Shown: positions 34,104 to 42,734, numbered from the stretch's first letter. The stretch is DNA of 64,000 bases from Streptomyces sp. CB01881 (GCF_002953255.1 NZ_CP026498.1:1342870-1406869), one strand, 5' to 3'. Numbers and translations: made by a program. Notes: generated from the letters alone by a model not told the origin.

Positions 34104-35246
34104 ATGGCACCCTCCCCCACCGGCCCGCGTCCCAGCGGGCAGCCCGGGCCCCTCACCGGCTTCACCATCGGGGTCACCGCCGCGCGCCGCCGCGACGAGC
34201 TGGTCGCCCTGCTCACCCGGCGCGGCGCCCAGGTGGTCGAGGCTCCGGTGCTGCGCATCACCCCGCTCGCCGACGACCTGGCCCTGCGCCAGGCCACCGA
34301 ACGCTGCCTGGCCGCGCCGCTCGACTACGTGGTCGCCACCACCGGCGTCGGCTGGCGCGGCTGGATGAGCGCCGCCGAGGGCTGGGGCCGCGGCACCGCC
34401 CTCGCCGACGCCTGCCGGGACGCGGTGGTGCTCAGCCGCGGCCCCAAGGCCACCGGTGCGGTCCGGGCCAGCGGCCTCGGCGAGGGCTTCTCCCCCGACA
34501 CCGAGGCCACCGACGAGCTGCTCACCTGGCTGCTGGCCCGCCCGCTGGCCGGCCGCCGGATCGCCGTCCAGGAGCACGGCATCCGGCTGGACGCCTTCGC
34601 GGCCGCGCTGCGCGAACGCGGCGCCGAGGTGATCTCCGTCCCCGTCTACCGCTGGGAGCCGCCGGACGACCCGGCGCCGGTGCGGCGGCTGGTCGAGCAG
34701 ACCGTCCGGCGCCAGGTCCACGCGCTCACGTTCACCAGCGCCCCCGCGGTCACCGCGTTCGTGCAGACGGCCACCGCCGAGGGCCTGCGCGAGCCCCTGC
34801 TGGAGGCGCTGCGGGGCGACGTCCTGCCCGTCTGCGTCGGTGTGCTCTGCGCCCGGCCGTTCGCCGAGCTCGGCCTGCCCGCGGTCTTCCCGGAGCGCGG
34901 CCGGCTCGGTTCGCTGGTCCGCCTCCTCGCCGAGACCCTGCCCGGCCGCGGTCGCCAGGACGTCACCGTCGCCGGGCGGACGCTCACCCTCCAGGGCAAC
35001 GCCGTGATGGTCGACGGCCGGAGCCACTGGCTCAGCCCGCGCGGGGCCGCCGTCCTGCGGGCCCTCGCCGAACGACCGGGCCGGGTGCTCAGCCGCGCCG
35101 AACTGCTCCGCACCGCCTGGGCCGACGCGACGGCGGACGAGCACGCCGTCGAGGCGGCGGTCGGGCGGCTGCGGGCCGCGTTGGGACCGCACGGCGGGCT
35201 GATCCGGACGGTGCCCAAGCGCGGCTACCGCCTGGCGGCGGGCTGA
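34104..35246 (+). CDS. nnaR: HemD-winged-helix nitrate assimilation regulator NnaR
   Basis: 380 residues, ATG at 34104. Residues ~20-265 form a uroporphyrinogen-III synthase (HemD)-like domain: GFTIGVTAARRRDELVALL, DYVVATTGVGWRGWMSAAEG, GRRIAVQEHGIRLDAF and HALTFTSAPAVTAFVQTA. Residues ~290-380 form an OmpR/PhoB-type winged helix ending LIRTVPKRGYRLAAG. This fusion is the architecture of Streptomyces NnaR, a co-activator of GlnR at nitrate and nitrite genes. The HemD part is thought to act as a sensor rather than a synthase. Its stop overlaps the chelatase start by one base. Confidence 0.92.
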   Translation: MAPSPTGPRPSGQPGPLTGFTIGVTAARRRDELVALLTRRGAQVVEAPVLRITPLADDLALRQATERCLAAPLDYVVATTGVGWRGWMSAAEGWGRGTALADACRDAVVLSRGPKATGAVRASGLGEGFSPDTEATDELLTWLLARPLAGRRIAVQEHGIRLDAFAAALRERGAEVISVPVYRWEPPDDPAPVRRLVEQTVRRQVHALTFTSAPAVTAFVQTATAEGLREPLLEALRGDVLPVCVGVLCARPFAELGLPAVFPERGRLGSLVRLLAETLPGRGRQDVTVAGRTLTLQGNAVMVDGRSHWLSPRGAAVLRALAERPGRVLSRAELLRTAWADATADEHAVEAAVGRLRAALGPHGGLIRTVPKRGYRLAAG

Positions 35247-36151
35247 TGGGCGGGTTCGCGCGTACCACCGACCGTCCGGTGCTGCTCGCGGTCGCGCACG
35301 GCAGCCGGAACCCGGCCGGCGTCGCCGCGACGCGCGAGCTGCTGGAGCGGGTGCGCGTGCTCCGCCCCGAACTGGACGTCCGCTGCTGCTTCCTGGACCT
35401 CGCCGCGCCGTCCCTGCCCGAGGCGCTGGCCCGGCTGGCCGACGGCGAACCGGCCGTCCTCGTGCCGCTGCTCCTCGGCACCGGCTACCACCTCCGGGTG
35501 GACATCCCCGGCGCGCTGGCCGCCGCCCGGCTGCCGCACGTCCGGCTCGCGCCCTCGCTCGGCCCCGACCCGCTGCTGGCCGCCGTCCTCGCCGACCGGC
35601 TCGCCGGGAGCGGCCGTCCCCCCGGCGCCGGCCCGGTGGTGCTCGCCGCGGCCGGCTCCTCCGACCCGGCGGCCGCCGCCGACACCCGCCGCACGGCCCG
35701 TCTGCTCGCCGCACGCCTGGGCGACGGGCGGCCCGTCGTCCCCGCCTACCTGTCCGCGGCCCGCCCGACCCCGCACGAGGCGGTCGAGGCCCTGCACGCC
35801 GCCGGACACCGCCGGGTCGCCGTCGCCACCTACCTCCTCGGCCCGGGCTTCTTCGCCGACCGGGCCGCCGCCACCCCCGCCCGCTGGACCAGCGACCCGC
35901 TCGGCACCCACGACGCCCTCGCCCGCCTGGTCGCCGAACGCTACGACCGGGCGTGCGGCGTCCCGGTGCACGAGGTACGGGAGTGCGGCGCCCCGGCGTG
36001 CGGCGTCGCGGTGTACGGCGCCCCGGCGTGTGGCATCCCGGCGTGTGGCATCCCGGCGTGCGGCGCCCCGGCGTGCGGGGTCGCGGTGTACGACGGGCGC
36101 CTCCCCGACGGCGGGGCCCGGTGGTCGGAGCCGGCCGTCGCCCGCGGGTGA
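35246..36151 (+). CDS. Sirohydrochlorin chelatase (CbiX/SirB-like) with Cys-rich repeat tail
   Basis: 301 residues, start overlapping the nnaR stop. Two chelatase lobes are present. The first begins VLLAVAHGSRNPAGV with the metal-binding His, then VPLLLGTGYHLRVDIP. The second has VVLAAAGSSDPAAAADTRR and VATYLLGPGFFADRA. It inserts Fe2+ or Co2+ into sirohydrochlorin; here siroheme for NirB is the likely product. From about residue 235 to 283 the tail contains repeated Ala-Cys-Gly units (GAPACG, GIPACG, GVAVYG) with nine to ten cysteines, encoded by near-identical 15-bp repeats. This tail is outside the usual enzyme length of about 240-250. Confidence 0.9.
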   Translation: MGGFARTTDRPVLLAVAHGSRNPAGVAATRELLERVRVLRPELDVRCCFLDLAAPSLPEALARLADGEPAVLVPLLLGTGYHLRVDIPGALAAARLPHVRLAPSLGPDPLLAAVLADRLAGSGRPPGAGPVVLAAAGSSDPAAAADTRRTARLLAARLGDGRPVVPAYLSAARPTPHEAVEALHAAGHRRVAVATYLLGPGFFADRAAATPARWTSDPLGTHDALARLVAERYDRACGVPVHEVRECGAPACGVAVYGAPACGIPACGIPACGAPACGVAVYDGRLPDGGARWSEPAVARG

Positions 36152-36162
36152 GGCCCGGCGGC

Positions 36163-36504
36163 TCAGTCCGGGCGTCCGGGCCCGTCCCGCAGCGGCGCCC
36201 GGTCGACCACCTCGACGTACATGATCCGCCCGTCCAGCACGTCCAGGGCGAGCAGCCCCTCCTCGGCGGGGAGCGGCACGCACCGGTGGCCGGCACCGAA
36301 CGGCTGCCCCTTCGGGTGCGGCGCGGTCGCGAAGCTCTGGCAGAAGTCATCGCCGCAACCGCACTCCGCAACCAGACGGAGATCACGGGCCACGAGGGCC
36401 AGGTCGCGCTCACCCTCCGCCTCCAGGAGGGCCGTCAACTCGCGGGCGAAGGCGGGGAAGACCTCCCGGACGAGCGGGTGTTCCCGGTCCACTCGGGCGC
36501 TCAT
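36163..36504 (-). CDS. Hypothetical protein with CGCGDDFC motif (113 aa)
   Basis: 113 residues, start overlapping the stop of the upstream gene by four bases. A helical N-terminal half (VREVFPAFARELTALLEAEG, DLALVARDLRLVAEC) leads to CGCGDDFCQSFATAPHPKG, a cysteine cluster suggestive of metal binding. A beta-rich end follows with LLALDVLDGRIMYVEVVDR. I do not recognise a named family. Together with the next gene it forms a two-gene minus-strand unit converging on the chelatase gene. Confidence 0.7.
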   Translation of the reverse strand: MSARVDREHPLVREVFPAFARELTALLEAEGERDLALVARDLRLVAECGCGDDFCQSFATAPHPKGQPFGAGHRCVPLPAEEGLLALDVLDGRIMYVEVVDRAPLRDGPGRPD

Positions 36505-36908
36505 GCCGGTCCGGCGGCGCCCCGCCGGTCCTCGACGTGGACGACCCGCAGCCCTGTGCCGTCCTGGTGACGCCTGCCCCGCCCGTACACGCCGACCGCG
36601 AGCGTCGAGTCGTCACCCGGCTCGGCCGGCCCGACGTAGGTGAGGACGTCCGGGTGGTCGCCGGTGACGACCCAGCCACCGGCCTCCCCGAGGTCGATCA
36701 CGCCGAAGTCCCCCGCGGGGGAGCCCGGACGGACCGGTCCCGCCTCGGCGAGCAGCGCGGTCGCCCGCGCCGCGAGATCGTCGGAGTCGGCCGGCCCGGT
36801 CAGCACCACGCAGGTGCCGTGCTCGAACAGCACCAGCGACTTGGCAGGGTGGTCGATGAGGCGGGTCCAGGTCTCGATGAGCGTCTCGGTGTCCACGGCC
36901 GCCATCAT
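36501..36908 (-). CDS. Hypothetical protein (135 aa)
   Basis: Starts at one of two consecutive ATGs (36908 or 36905). The protein contains TWTRLIDHPAKSLVLFEHGT, a middle region rich in Ala and Asp, and GGWVVTGDHPDVLTYVGPAE near the C-terminus. It resembles actinobacterial proteins of unknown function found in toxin or immunity neighbourhoods, but I cannot name the family. Its stop overlaps the start of the CGCGDDFC protein, so the two are co-translated and may act together. Confidence 0.7.
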   Translation of the reverse strand: MMAAVDTETLIETWTRLIDHPAKSLVLFEHGTCVVLTGPADSDDLAARATALLAEAGPVRPGSPAGDFGVIDLGEAGGWVVTGDHPDVLTYVGPAEPGDDSTLAVGVYGRGRRHQDGTGLRVVHVEDRRGAAGPA

Positions 36909-37060
36909 GCCGAAGCCCCGCCCCGGCGGCGACGGGGTTTTTCCCGGCTCCCCGAGGCTGTCGGCCTGCTCACATCCGCACGTCGGACCGGGACGGGCCC
37001 GCCACCACTGCGTAGGGTGGATCTTGACGGTGCGGGCGGCTCGGCTGACGGGGTGGGACC

Positions 37061-38659
37061 TTGGGTACGGGAACTTCTCTGACGGCACGCCAACTGCTCG
37101 GACTGCTCGTCGATCCCGGAACGTTCACGAGCTGGGACGAGCCGCTCGGCCCGGAGCCCGCCGAGGCCGGCTACCGGGCGGCGCTGGCCCGGGCGCGAGA
37201 GCGGACCGGAACGGACGAGGCGGTCGTCACCGGGACCGGACGGATCGGCGGCCGGGCGGTGGCGCTGGTGGCCTCCGAGTTCGGCTTCCTCGGCGGGTCG
37301 ATCGGGGTGGCCACGGCCGAACGGATCACCCGGGCCGTGGAGCGGGCGACCGCCGGACGGCTGCCGCTGGTCGCCCTGCCGGTGTCGGGCGGGACCCGGA
37401 TGCAGGAGGGCTCGGCGGCCTTCCTCTGCATGCTCCGGATCACCGCCGCCGTCCAGGCCCACCGCGCGGCCGGACTGCCGTACCTCACCTACCTGCGCAA
37501 CCCCACCATGGGCGGGGTGTTCGCCTCCTGGGGCACACTCGGGCAGCTGGTCTTCGCCGAGCCGGGCGCCCGGCTCGGGTTCCTGGGCCCACGGGTGTAC
37601 GAGGAACTGCGCGGCGTGGAGCTGCCTGCGGACGTGCAGCGCGCCGAGACGCTGGCCGCGCGCGGCCTGGTGGACGCGGTGGTCGCACCGGAGGAGCTGC
37701 GCGAGGTGCTGCGGCGCGCGCTGGCCGTGCTGGCCCTCGGCGCGACGACCGCGGAGCGCCGGGCGGACGGCCTTGACCCGGCCCCGGAGCCGGCACCGAC
37801 CTCGGAACCGACACCGGCCTCGGGCTCGGAACCGACCTCGGCCGAGCCGCCGCCGACCGGGCCCGGGACCCGTCCCGACGCCTGGGAGGCCGTCCGCAGC
37901 ACCCGTCGCCCCGACCGGCCGGGGACCCGCGAGCTGCTGCGCCGCACCGCCGGGGAACTGGTCCTGCTGGACTCCCCCGGCGGCCGGGACGGTGCGCTGG
38001 TGCGGGCGCTCGCCGTGCTACACGGCCGGCCCGCGCTGGTGATCGGCCAGCAGCGGCAGGAGCCGGACCGGGAGCGCCCGTTCACCGCCGCCGACCTGCG
38101 GGCCGTCCGCCGCAGCGCCCGGCTCGCCGAACAGCTCGGGCTGCCGCTGGTCACGGTGGTCGACACGGCCGGTGCCGAACTCTCCGCGCAGGCCGAGCTG
38201 GACGGCATCGCCGTCGAGATCGCGCACTGCCTCACCACGCTGCTCGCCCTGCGCACACCCGTCCTCGCGGTCCTGCTCGGCCAGGGATCCGGCGGCGGCG
38301 CGCTCGCCCTGCTGCCCGCCGACCGGGTGCTCGCCGCCGAACGCGCCTGGCTCGCGCCACTGCCGCCCGAGGGCGCCTCCGCAATCGTCCACCGCGACGG
38401 CGCGCACGCCGCGGAGCTGGCCCGCTCCCAGGGCATCGGTGCGTACGACCTGGCGGACGTCGGCCTGGTCGACGCCGTCGTGCCCGAACTACCGGACGCG
38501 GCCGAGGAGCCGGCCGCCTTCTGCGACCGGCTGGGGCGGGCGGTCGGCACGGCGCTCGGCGCCCTCACCGCCCTTCCGGAGGCGGAGCGGCTCGCCGCCC
38601 GGGCCGGCCGCCACCGGCGCCTGGGCGACACGCTGGCCGGCCGGACGCCCTCGGCATGA
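37061..38659 (+). CDS. Acyl-CoA carboxylase carboxyltransferase, fused beta-alpha subunits
   Basis: 532 residues. TTG at 37061 is used with GGGTGGGA upstream; other starts are possible. The N-terminal half is AccD-like (VALVASEFGFLGGSIGVATA, LPVSGGTRMQEGSAAFLCM, NPTMGGVFASWGTLG). A Pro/Glu/Ser/Thr linker of about 45 residues follows (near 225-270). The C-terminal half is AccA-like (GLPLVTVVDTAGAELS, VLLGQGSGGGALALLPADRV, YDLADVGLVDAVVPE). It transfers carboxyl from biotin to an acyl-CoA. The N-terminal zinc ribbon of E. coli AccD is absent. No biotin carboxylase or carrier gene lies nearby. Confidence 0.88.
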   Translation: MGTGTSLTARQLLGLLVDPGTFTSWDEPLGPEPAEAGYRAALARARERTGTDEAVVTGTGRIGGRAVALVASEFGFLGGSIGVATAERITRAVERATAGRLPLVALPVSGGTRMQEGSAAFLCMLRITAAVQAHRAAGLPYLTYLRNPTMGGVFASWGTLGQLVFAEPGARLGFLGPRVYEELRGVELPADVQRAETLAARGLVDAVVAPEELREVLRRALAVLALGATTAERRADGLDPAPEPAPTSEPTPASGSEPTSAEPPPTGPGTRPDAWEAVRSTRRPDRPGTRELLRRTAGELVLLDSPGGRDGALVRALAVLHGRPALVIGQQRQEPDRERPFTAADLRAVRRSARLAEQLGLPLVTVVDTAGAELSAQAELDGIAVEIAHCLTTLLALRTPVLAVLLGQGSGGGALALLPADRVLAAERAWLAPLPPEGASAIVHRDGAHAAELARSQGIGAYDLADVGLVDAVVPELPDAAEEPAAFCDRLGRAVGTALGALTALPEAERLAARAGRHRRLGDTLAGRTPSA

Positions 38660-38772
38660 TCCCCGGCGGCTGACCGGCGGGCGGCGCGGTTCCTGCTGCT
38701 TCGTCCGATGCGCAGGCGGCCGGCCCGGGTCGGCCACGGCCGGTCGGCGCCAACCGGGGGCACCGGCCGGGC

Positions 38773-38816
38773 TGCGTCGGCCGGTCGCCACCGACCAATC
38801 GGCACCGGCCGACGCA
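38773..38816. terminator. Terminator between convergent genes
   Basis: Perfect 13-bp arms TGCGTCGGCCGGT and complement with an 18-base loop between the carboxyltransferase and GNAT genes. Confidence 0.65.
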
Positions 38817-38858
38817 TGCCACGCGCGGTGGATCCGCCACCGTGAGCGCCCGGCCCCC

Positions 38859-39431
38859 TCAGCCGGCCTCGGCGGCGAGGGCCTTCGCCCGGTGACGGGT
38901 CAGCCGCCAGATCTGTTCCTCGCCGGTCTCGGCGGGGGCCACGCGCTCGCGGGGGCGGCGGACGTGCTCGGTGAAGCCGAGGCGGGCCGGGACGGCACCG
39001 CTGGCGAGGTTGGCCGGGTCGTGCACGACCTCGACGAACTCGACGCCGGGCAGGCGGAAGGCCTGTTCGACGAGCTCGCGGACCGCCCGCGTGACCAGGC
39101 CTCGGCCGGTGGCGGCGGGGTGCAGCCAGTAGCCGATCTCGCGGCCGCCGTCCGCATCGTCGGCGCTGCGGAACAGCCCGCAGGCGCCGACGATCTCCCC
39201 GTCCGACACGATCGCGTAGCTGTAGTCCTGACCACGCGCCCACCGCTCTGCGCGCTTCACCAGGAAGGCGCGGGTGTTCGCCTCGCTGTGCTCCGCCACC
39301 CAGCCCATCCACGGCCGCAGGTGCTCCAGCGACTCCTCGATGACCCGGAGGAACTCCGGAAGGTCCGCCTCGCCGTTGAACGCGCGCAGCGTGAAGCCGT
39401 CCAGTTCGATCACCTGCTGGGGATGTTCCAT
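38859..39431 (-). CDS. GNAT family acetyltransferase (RimJ/RimL type)
   Basis: 190 residues, ATG at 39431. GNAT fold of the RimL type: FTLRAFNGEADLPEFLRVIE, YSYAIVSDGEIVGACGLF, GREIGYWLHPAATGRGLVTR (acetyl-CoA pyrophosphate loop, here AATGRGL) and VVHDPANLASGAVPARLGF. It transfers acetyl from acetyl-CoA to an amine, either the N-terminus of a protein or a small molecule. A longer in-frame start at 39539 gives an unusual Arg/Pro-rich leader and is rejected. It is transcribed alone. Confidence 0.9.
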   Translation of the reverse strand: MEHPQQVIELDGFTLRAFNGEADLPEFLRVIEESLEHLRPWMGWVAEHSEANTRAFLVKRAERWARGQDYSYAIVSDGEIVGACGLFRSADDADGGREIGYWLHPAATGRGLVTRAVRELVEQAFRLPGVEFVEVVHDPANLASGAVPARLGFTEHVRRPRERVAPAETGEEQIWRLTRHRAKALAAEAG

Positions 39432-39553
39432 GCCGGAAGCGTCGTCCACGGCCGCCCTTGCCGGCAACGGAATTCCGCACCCCCGAGAGCGTTGCGGGGT
39501 CGGCCTCGTCGTCAACCGGGCAGCAGCCGGCCCCTGCATCCCGTCCGGTCGGG

Positions 39554-40130
39554 TCAGTCCCGCCGACCGGACGGGACGCCGGGAACGGCCGGGACGCCGG
39601 GGACGGGGGCGGCGGGAGCGCCGGGGACGGGGACGGCCGGAGCGCCGGGGACGGGGGCGGCGGGAGCGCCGGGGACGGGGGCGATCGTCGCGGCCAGCGG
39701 GTCCAGGGCGGCGGCCTCCGGGGTGCCCTTCCCGGCTCTGAAGACGTGCACCACCAGGCCCGTCTCACCGGGCTCGGCCGGCACGTGCAGCGTTTCGAAG
39801 TCCAGGGTCAGCGGCCCGGTCACCGGGTGCCGCAGGCGCTTGCGCCCCGCCGCGCACATCACGATCTCGCCGGTGGCCCAGATCCGCCGGAAGTCCGCGC
39901 CGCGGTCGGACAGTCCGGTGATCAGTGCGGCCAGCCCGGGTCGTCCGGGTAGCGGCCCGCGGCGACCCGCAGCTGGCCGACGGCCTCGCGCGCCCGGTCC
40001 TCCCAGTCGGGGTGGACATCGCGGGAGGCCGGGTCCAGGAAGAGGAAGGCGGCGTTGTTGCGGTCGCGACGGGCCGGGTCGGCGAGGCCGCCGAGCAGCT
40101 CCGTACCGAGGGCGTTCCACGCGACCACGT
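39554..40130 (-). pseudogene. Decayed MmyB-type (XRE) regulator, ligand-binding domain only
   Basis: VVAWNALGTELLGGLADPA, then NNAAFLFLDPASRDVHPDW, is the MmyB ligand-binding domain of XRE-type regulators. It reads well from 40128 to about 39940. There a single missing base turns RYPDDPG into a premature stop (PGWPH). The continuation appears in the next frame as LAALITGLSDRGADFRRIWA and PVTGPLTLDFETLHVPAEPG. Upstream, where the helix-turn-helix should be, 36-bp repeats have replaced the sequence. The last 45 residues are Ala/Pro/Val/Gly repeats encoded by 24-bp DNA repeats. Confidence 0.8.
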
Positions 40131-40146
40131 CGAGGCGGCGGTCGGT

Positions 40147-40240
40147 CGCGAAGCCGCGGCGGCGACGTGGTCGACGTCCGCCCGCGAAGCCGCGGCGGCG
40201 ACGTGGTCGACGTCCGCCCGCGAAGCCGCGGCGGCGACGC
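40147..40240. repeat. 36-bp tandem repeat, about 2.6 copies
   Basis: The unit beginning GCGAAGCCGCGGCGGCGACG starts at 40147, 40183 and 40219, the last being partial. It replaces the expected N-terminal part of the MmyB-type gene. Confidence 0.9.
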
Positions 40241-40499
40241 GGTCCGGCCGGCGTGTGGCGCCGCTCTCAGATCGTCTGCACACGCAGTGGTGCCGACCGA
40301 GCGGTCGGTGACGGACCCCGATAGGCGTCCGGTGAGTGCGCTCACACGCGAACCACCGCCACGACGACCGGTAGTGGCCACCGGACGACGGGCAGCCGGA
40401 ACCCCCGGCGGGCGCGTTCGCCCAGGTCAGTGGGCACGACACCAGCCGCCACGGCGGGCCTTCGATTCCACGGCGCACACCCTCGCTACGACGGTGGAT

Positions 40500-40692
40500 C
40501 GTAAGCAGGGGGTCTTGGCGGCGGCCGATCCGGTCTGGCAACAATGGCTCAGTCGTCAGCCGCCCCGGCACCTGTCCCGCCGGGAAAGCGGCTAGCTGCC
40601 GAGTCACGCCCCGCGACCGTTTCGGCCCCTGTCCGGCCACTGGTCGAGGCGGGGCGTGACACCGGCCCAACCCGATTGAGGTCTTGTTCTAC
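40500..40692 (+). promoter_or_regulatory. Structured 5' leader of the SLT-like gene, possible c-di-AMP-type riboswitch
   Basis: A perfect 12-bp stem pairs GTCACGCCCCGC (40603-40614) with 40649-40660, preceded by further pairable GC-rich segments from 40547. Leaders of secreted resuscitation or SLT-type genes in Streptomyces often hold a ydaO-type c-di-AMP riboswitch. I could not match the full consensus, so the identity is tentative. Confidence 0.45.
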
Positions 40693-41088
40693 ATGCCCGC
40701 TTTCAAGCTCCGTATGCGTACCTCTGCTGCACTTCTTGCCGGCGCCGCCGGTCTGACCGCCCTGGGCGCCGGCCTGATGCCCGCCGCCGCCTCGGCCGCG
40801 ACCGCCTCCCCGCAGACCATCGCCGCCCAGATCGTGCCGGCCAACCAGCTCGCCTCGTTCAGCCAGATCATCTCCCACGAGTCGAGCTGGAACGTGACCG
40901 CGACCAACCCGAGCTCGGGCGCGTACGGCCTGGCCCAGGCGCTGCCGGGCTCCAAGATGGCCTCGGCCGGTGCGGACTGGAAGACCAACCCGACCACCCA
41001 GATCAAGTGGGCGCTGGACTACATGAACTCCCGCTACGGCAGCCCGAACGCCGCCTGGTCGTTCTGGCAGAACCACCACTGGTACTAA
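40693..41088 (+). CDS. Secreted transglycosylase SLT-like protein (131 aa)
   Basis: ATG at 40693. The signal peptide contains a hydrophobic core AALLAGAAGLTALGAGLMPA and a likely cleavage after ASA near residue 35. The mature part is a single small lysozyme-like domain: FSQIISHESSWNVTATNPSS with likely catalytic Glu63, then GAYGLAQALPGSKMAS, IKWALDYMNSRYG and a final WSFWQNHHWY. Such proteins cleave peptidoglycan glycan strands during growth or spore resuscitation. No LysM or PASTA domain is attached. Expression is probably set by the long structured leader. Confidence 0.88.
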   Translation: MPAFKLRMRTSAALLAGAAGLTALGAGLMPAAASAATASPQTIAAQIVPANQLASFSQIISHESSWNVTATNPSSGAYGLAQALPGSKMASAGADWKTNPTTQIKWALDYMNSRYGSPNAAWSFWQNHHWY

Positions 41089-41198
41089 GCCGCTCCGCTT
41101 CGGCCCCGCCGAACCGTTGAGCCGGTGTAGCACCGACACCTCCGTCAGACCACTGTCCCCCCTCACCCCGGGGATCGGACAGGGAGAACCGGGGTGAC

Positions 41199-41243
41199 CG
41201 AGAGGGCCCGTGCACGCGCGATCCGCGTACACGGGCCCTCTCG
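41199..41243 (+). terminator. Terminator after SLT-like gene
   Basis: Perfect 14-bp arms CGAGAGGGCCCGTG and complement with a 17-base loop, 111 bases after the stop. Confidence 0.75.
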
Positions 41244-41356
41244 CCCGTTTCCGGCGCGGGACACCGGCCGGGCCGACACCGCCGTTCGGATATATTCGGG
41301 CCGAGACAAAGTCCCGCACGCTCGGGCCCCGCCCGGCCCGGCCCGAGGAGCACCCG

Positions 41357-42577
41357 GTGCCCCAGCCCCCGCGCACTCCGGCGACCGCCACCACGCAGAC
41401 CGTGGCGCAGGTCAACCGGACCGTGCTGCTGGAGGTGCTGCGCCGGCACGGCTCGCTCTCCCGGCAGCAGCTGGCCGTCGAGAGCGGGCTCAGCACGGCG
41501 ACCGTGCACCGCCTGGTGGAGGTGCTGCGCGCCGAGGGCGCCGTCGTCGTGGAGGCCGAACGGGCGCCGTCCAGCGGCGGGCGCCCGCCGCAGCTGATCC
41601 GCTACAACGCCGGAGCGCAGACCGTGCTGGCCGTCGCCATGCGGCCGCGCCGGATCGTGGGCGTGGTCACCGACCTGCACGGCACGGTGCTGCACGAGAC
41701 CGAGCATCACTGGACCGGCCTCGGCCCGGCCCGCACCCGCGAACTCACCACCGAGGACCTCACTGGCCCCCTGCTGGCCCTGGTCGACGGCCTGCGGAAG
41801 TGGGCCGGCCGCCATGCGGGCCCGCCCCGCGCGCTGGTCGTCGGCGTCCCCGGGGTGGTCCGGGAGCGGACCGGGCCGGTCGAGTTCGCGCCCGCACTGG
41901 ACTGGCCCGGAATGCGGCTGCACGCGCTGCTCCAGCAGCGGTTCGGCATCCCGGTGGCCGTCGAGAGCAACGTCAACCTGGTCGCCCTGGCGGTGCAGCA
42001 CAGCGAGGCCGCCGCCGGGGTCAGCGACCTCGCGGCGGTGGTGGTCGGCATCGAGGTCGGCGCCGGGATCGTGCTCGGCGGCCGACTGCACCGCGGCCGG
42101 CTCGGGTCGGCCGGCTCCCTCGGCCAGCTGATGACCGACCGCCGGGCCCTGGACCGGCCACTCGGGCGCACCGGTGACACCCAGTCCCGGATCGGCGACC
42201 ACGCCGTGGACCGGCGGATCACCGAGGCCGGCCTGACCGTCGGCACCGGCTCCCCTGCCGAGCGGGTCGCCGAACTGTTCCGGCTCGGGCGGGCCGGCGA
42301 GCCCGCCGCGGTCCGCCTGATCGACGAGCTCACCGACGACCTGGCGCTGTTGGTGGCCAACCTCTCCGCCGTCCTCGGCCCCGAACTGATCGCGCTCGGC
42401 GGGCGGCTGTTCTGGGAGAGCGCGGGCGAGATGCTGCCCGCGATCGAGTCCCGGCTGCACGGGCGGGTGCCGGTGATGCCCCGGCTGACGATGGTGCACT
42501 CGACCACCACCGAACTGGTCGGCGCCGCAGCCGCAGCCGTCCGCCTCGCCGACGGGGCCACCTTCATCACGCGCTGA
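41357..42577 (+). CDS. ROK family transcriptional regulator
   Basis: 406 residues, GTG at 41357 seven bases after GAGGAG. An N-terminal winged helix (VAQVNRTVLLEVLRRHGSLS, ESGLSTATVHRLVEVL) is followed by the ROK sugar-kinase fold: VLAVAMRPRRIVGVVTDLHG, PFAV-type strand segments, and VVVGIEVGAGIVLGGRLHRG. The zinc-binding Cys motif typical of ROK (CxCGxxGC) is missing; the region reads AGSLGQLMTDRRALD. It is therefore a degenerate ROK protein, probably without kinase activity. It may control the downstream dehydrogenase/sulfatase genes through the TTTCT-AGAAA site at 42815. Confidence 0.88.
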   Translation: MPQPPRTPATATTQTVAQVNRTVLLEVLRRHGSLSRQQLAVESGLSTATVHRLVEVLRAEGAVVVEAERAPSSGGRPPQLIRYNAGAQTVLAVAMRPRRIVGVVTDLHGTVLHETEHHWTGLGPARTRELTTEDLTGPLLALVDGLRKWAGRHAGPPRALVVGVPGVVRERTGPVEFAPALDWPGMRLHALLQQRFGIPVAVESNVNLVALAVQHSEAAAGVSDLAAVVVGIEVGAGIVLGGRLHRGRLGSAGSLGQLMTDRRALDRPLGRTGDTQSRIGDHAVDRRITEAGLTVGTGSPAERVAELFRLGRAGEPAAVRLIDELTDDLALLVANLSAVLGPELIALGGRLFWESAGEMLPAIESRLHGRVPVMPRLTMVHSTTTELVGAAAAAVRLADGATFITR

Positions 42578-42734
42578 CGGGGCGTCTCCACCTCGCGCCG
42601 ACGGGGGCGCCCTCACCTCCCGCCGACGTGGGCACCTTCGGCACGCGCCGGCACCCCGACCGGGGCCAGGGCGGGGTGTGCGCCCGCCCCTGTATGCCGC
42701 GGGCCCGCCTCCCACGCACCCTCACTCCTCCCTC

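Noticed and set aside
40147..40240. Possible CRISPR array
   Set aside because: The 36-bp units are directly adjacent without spacers, so this is a plain tandem repeat.
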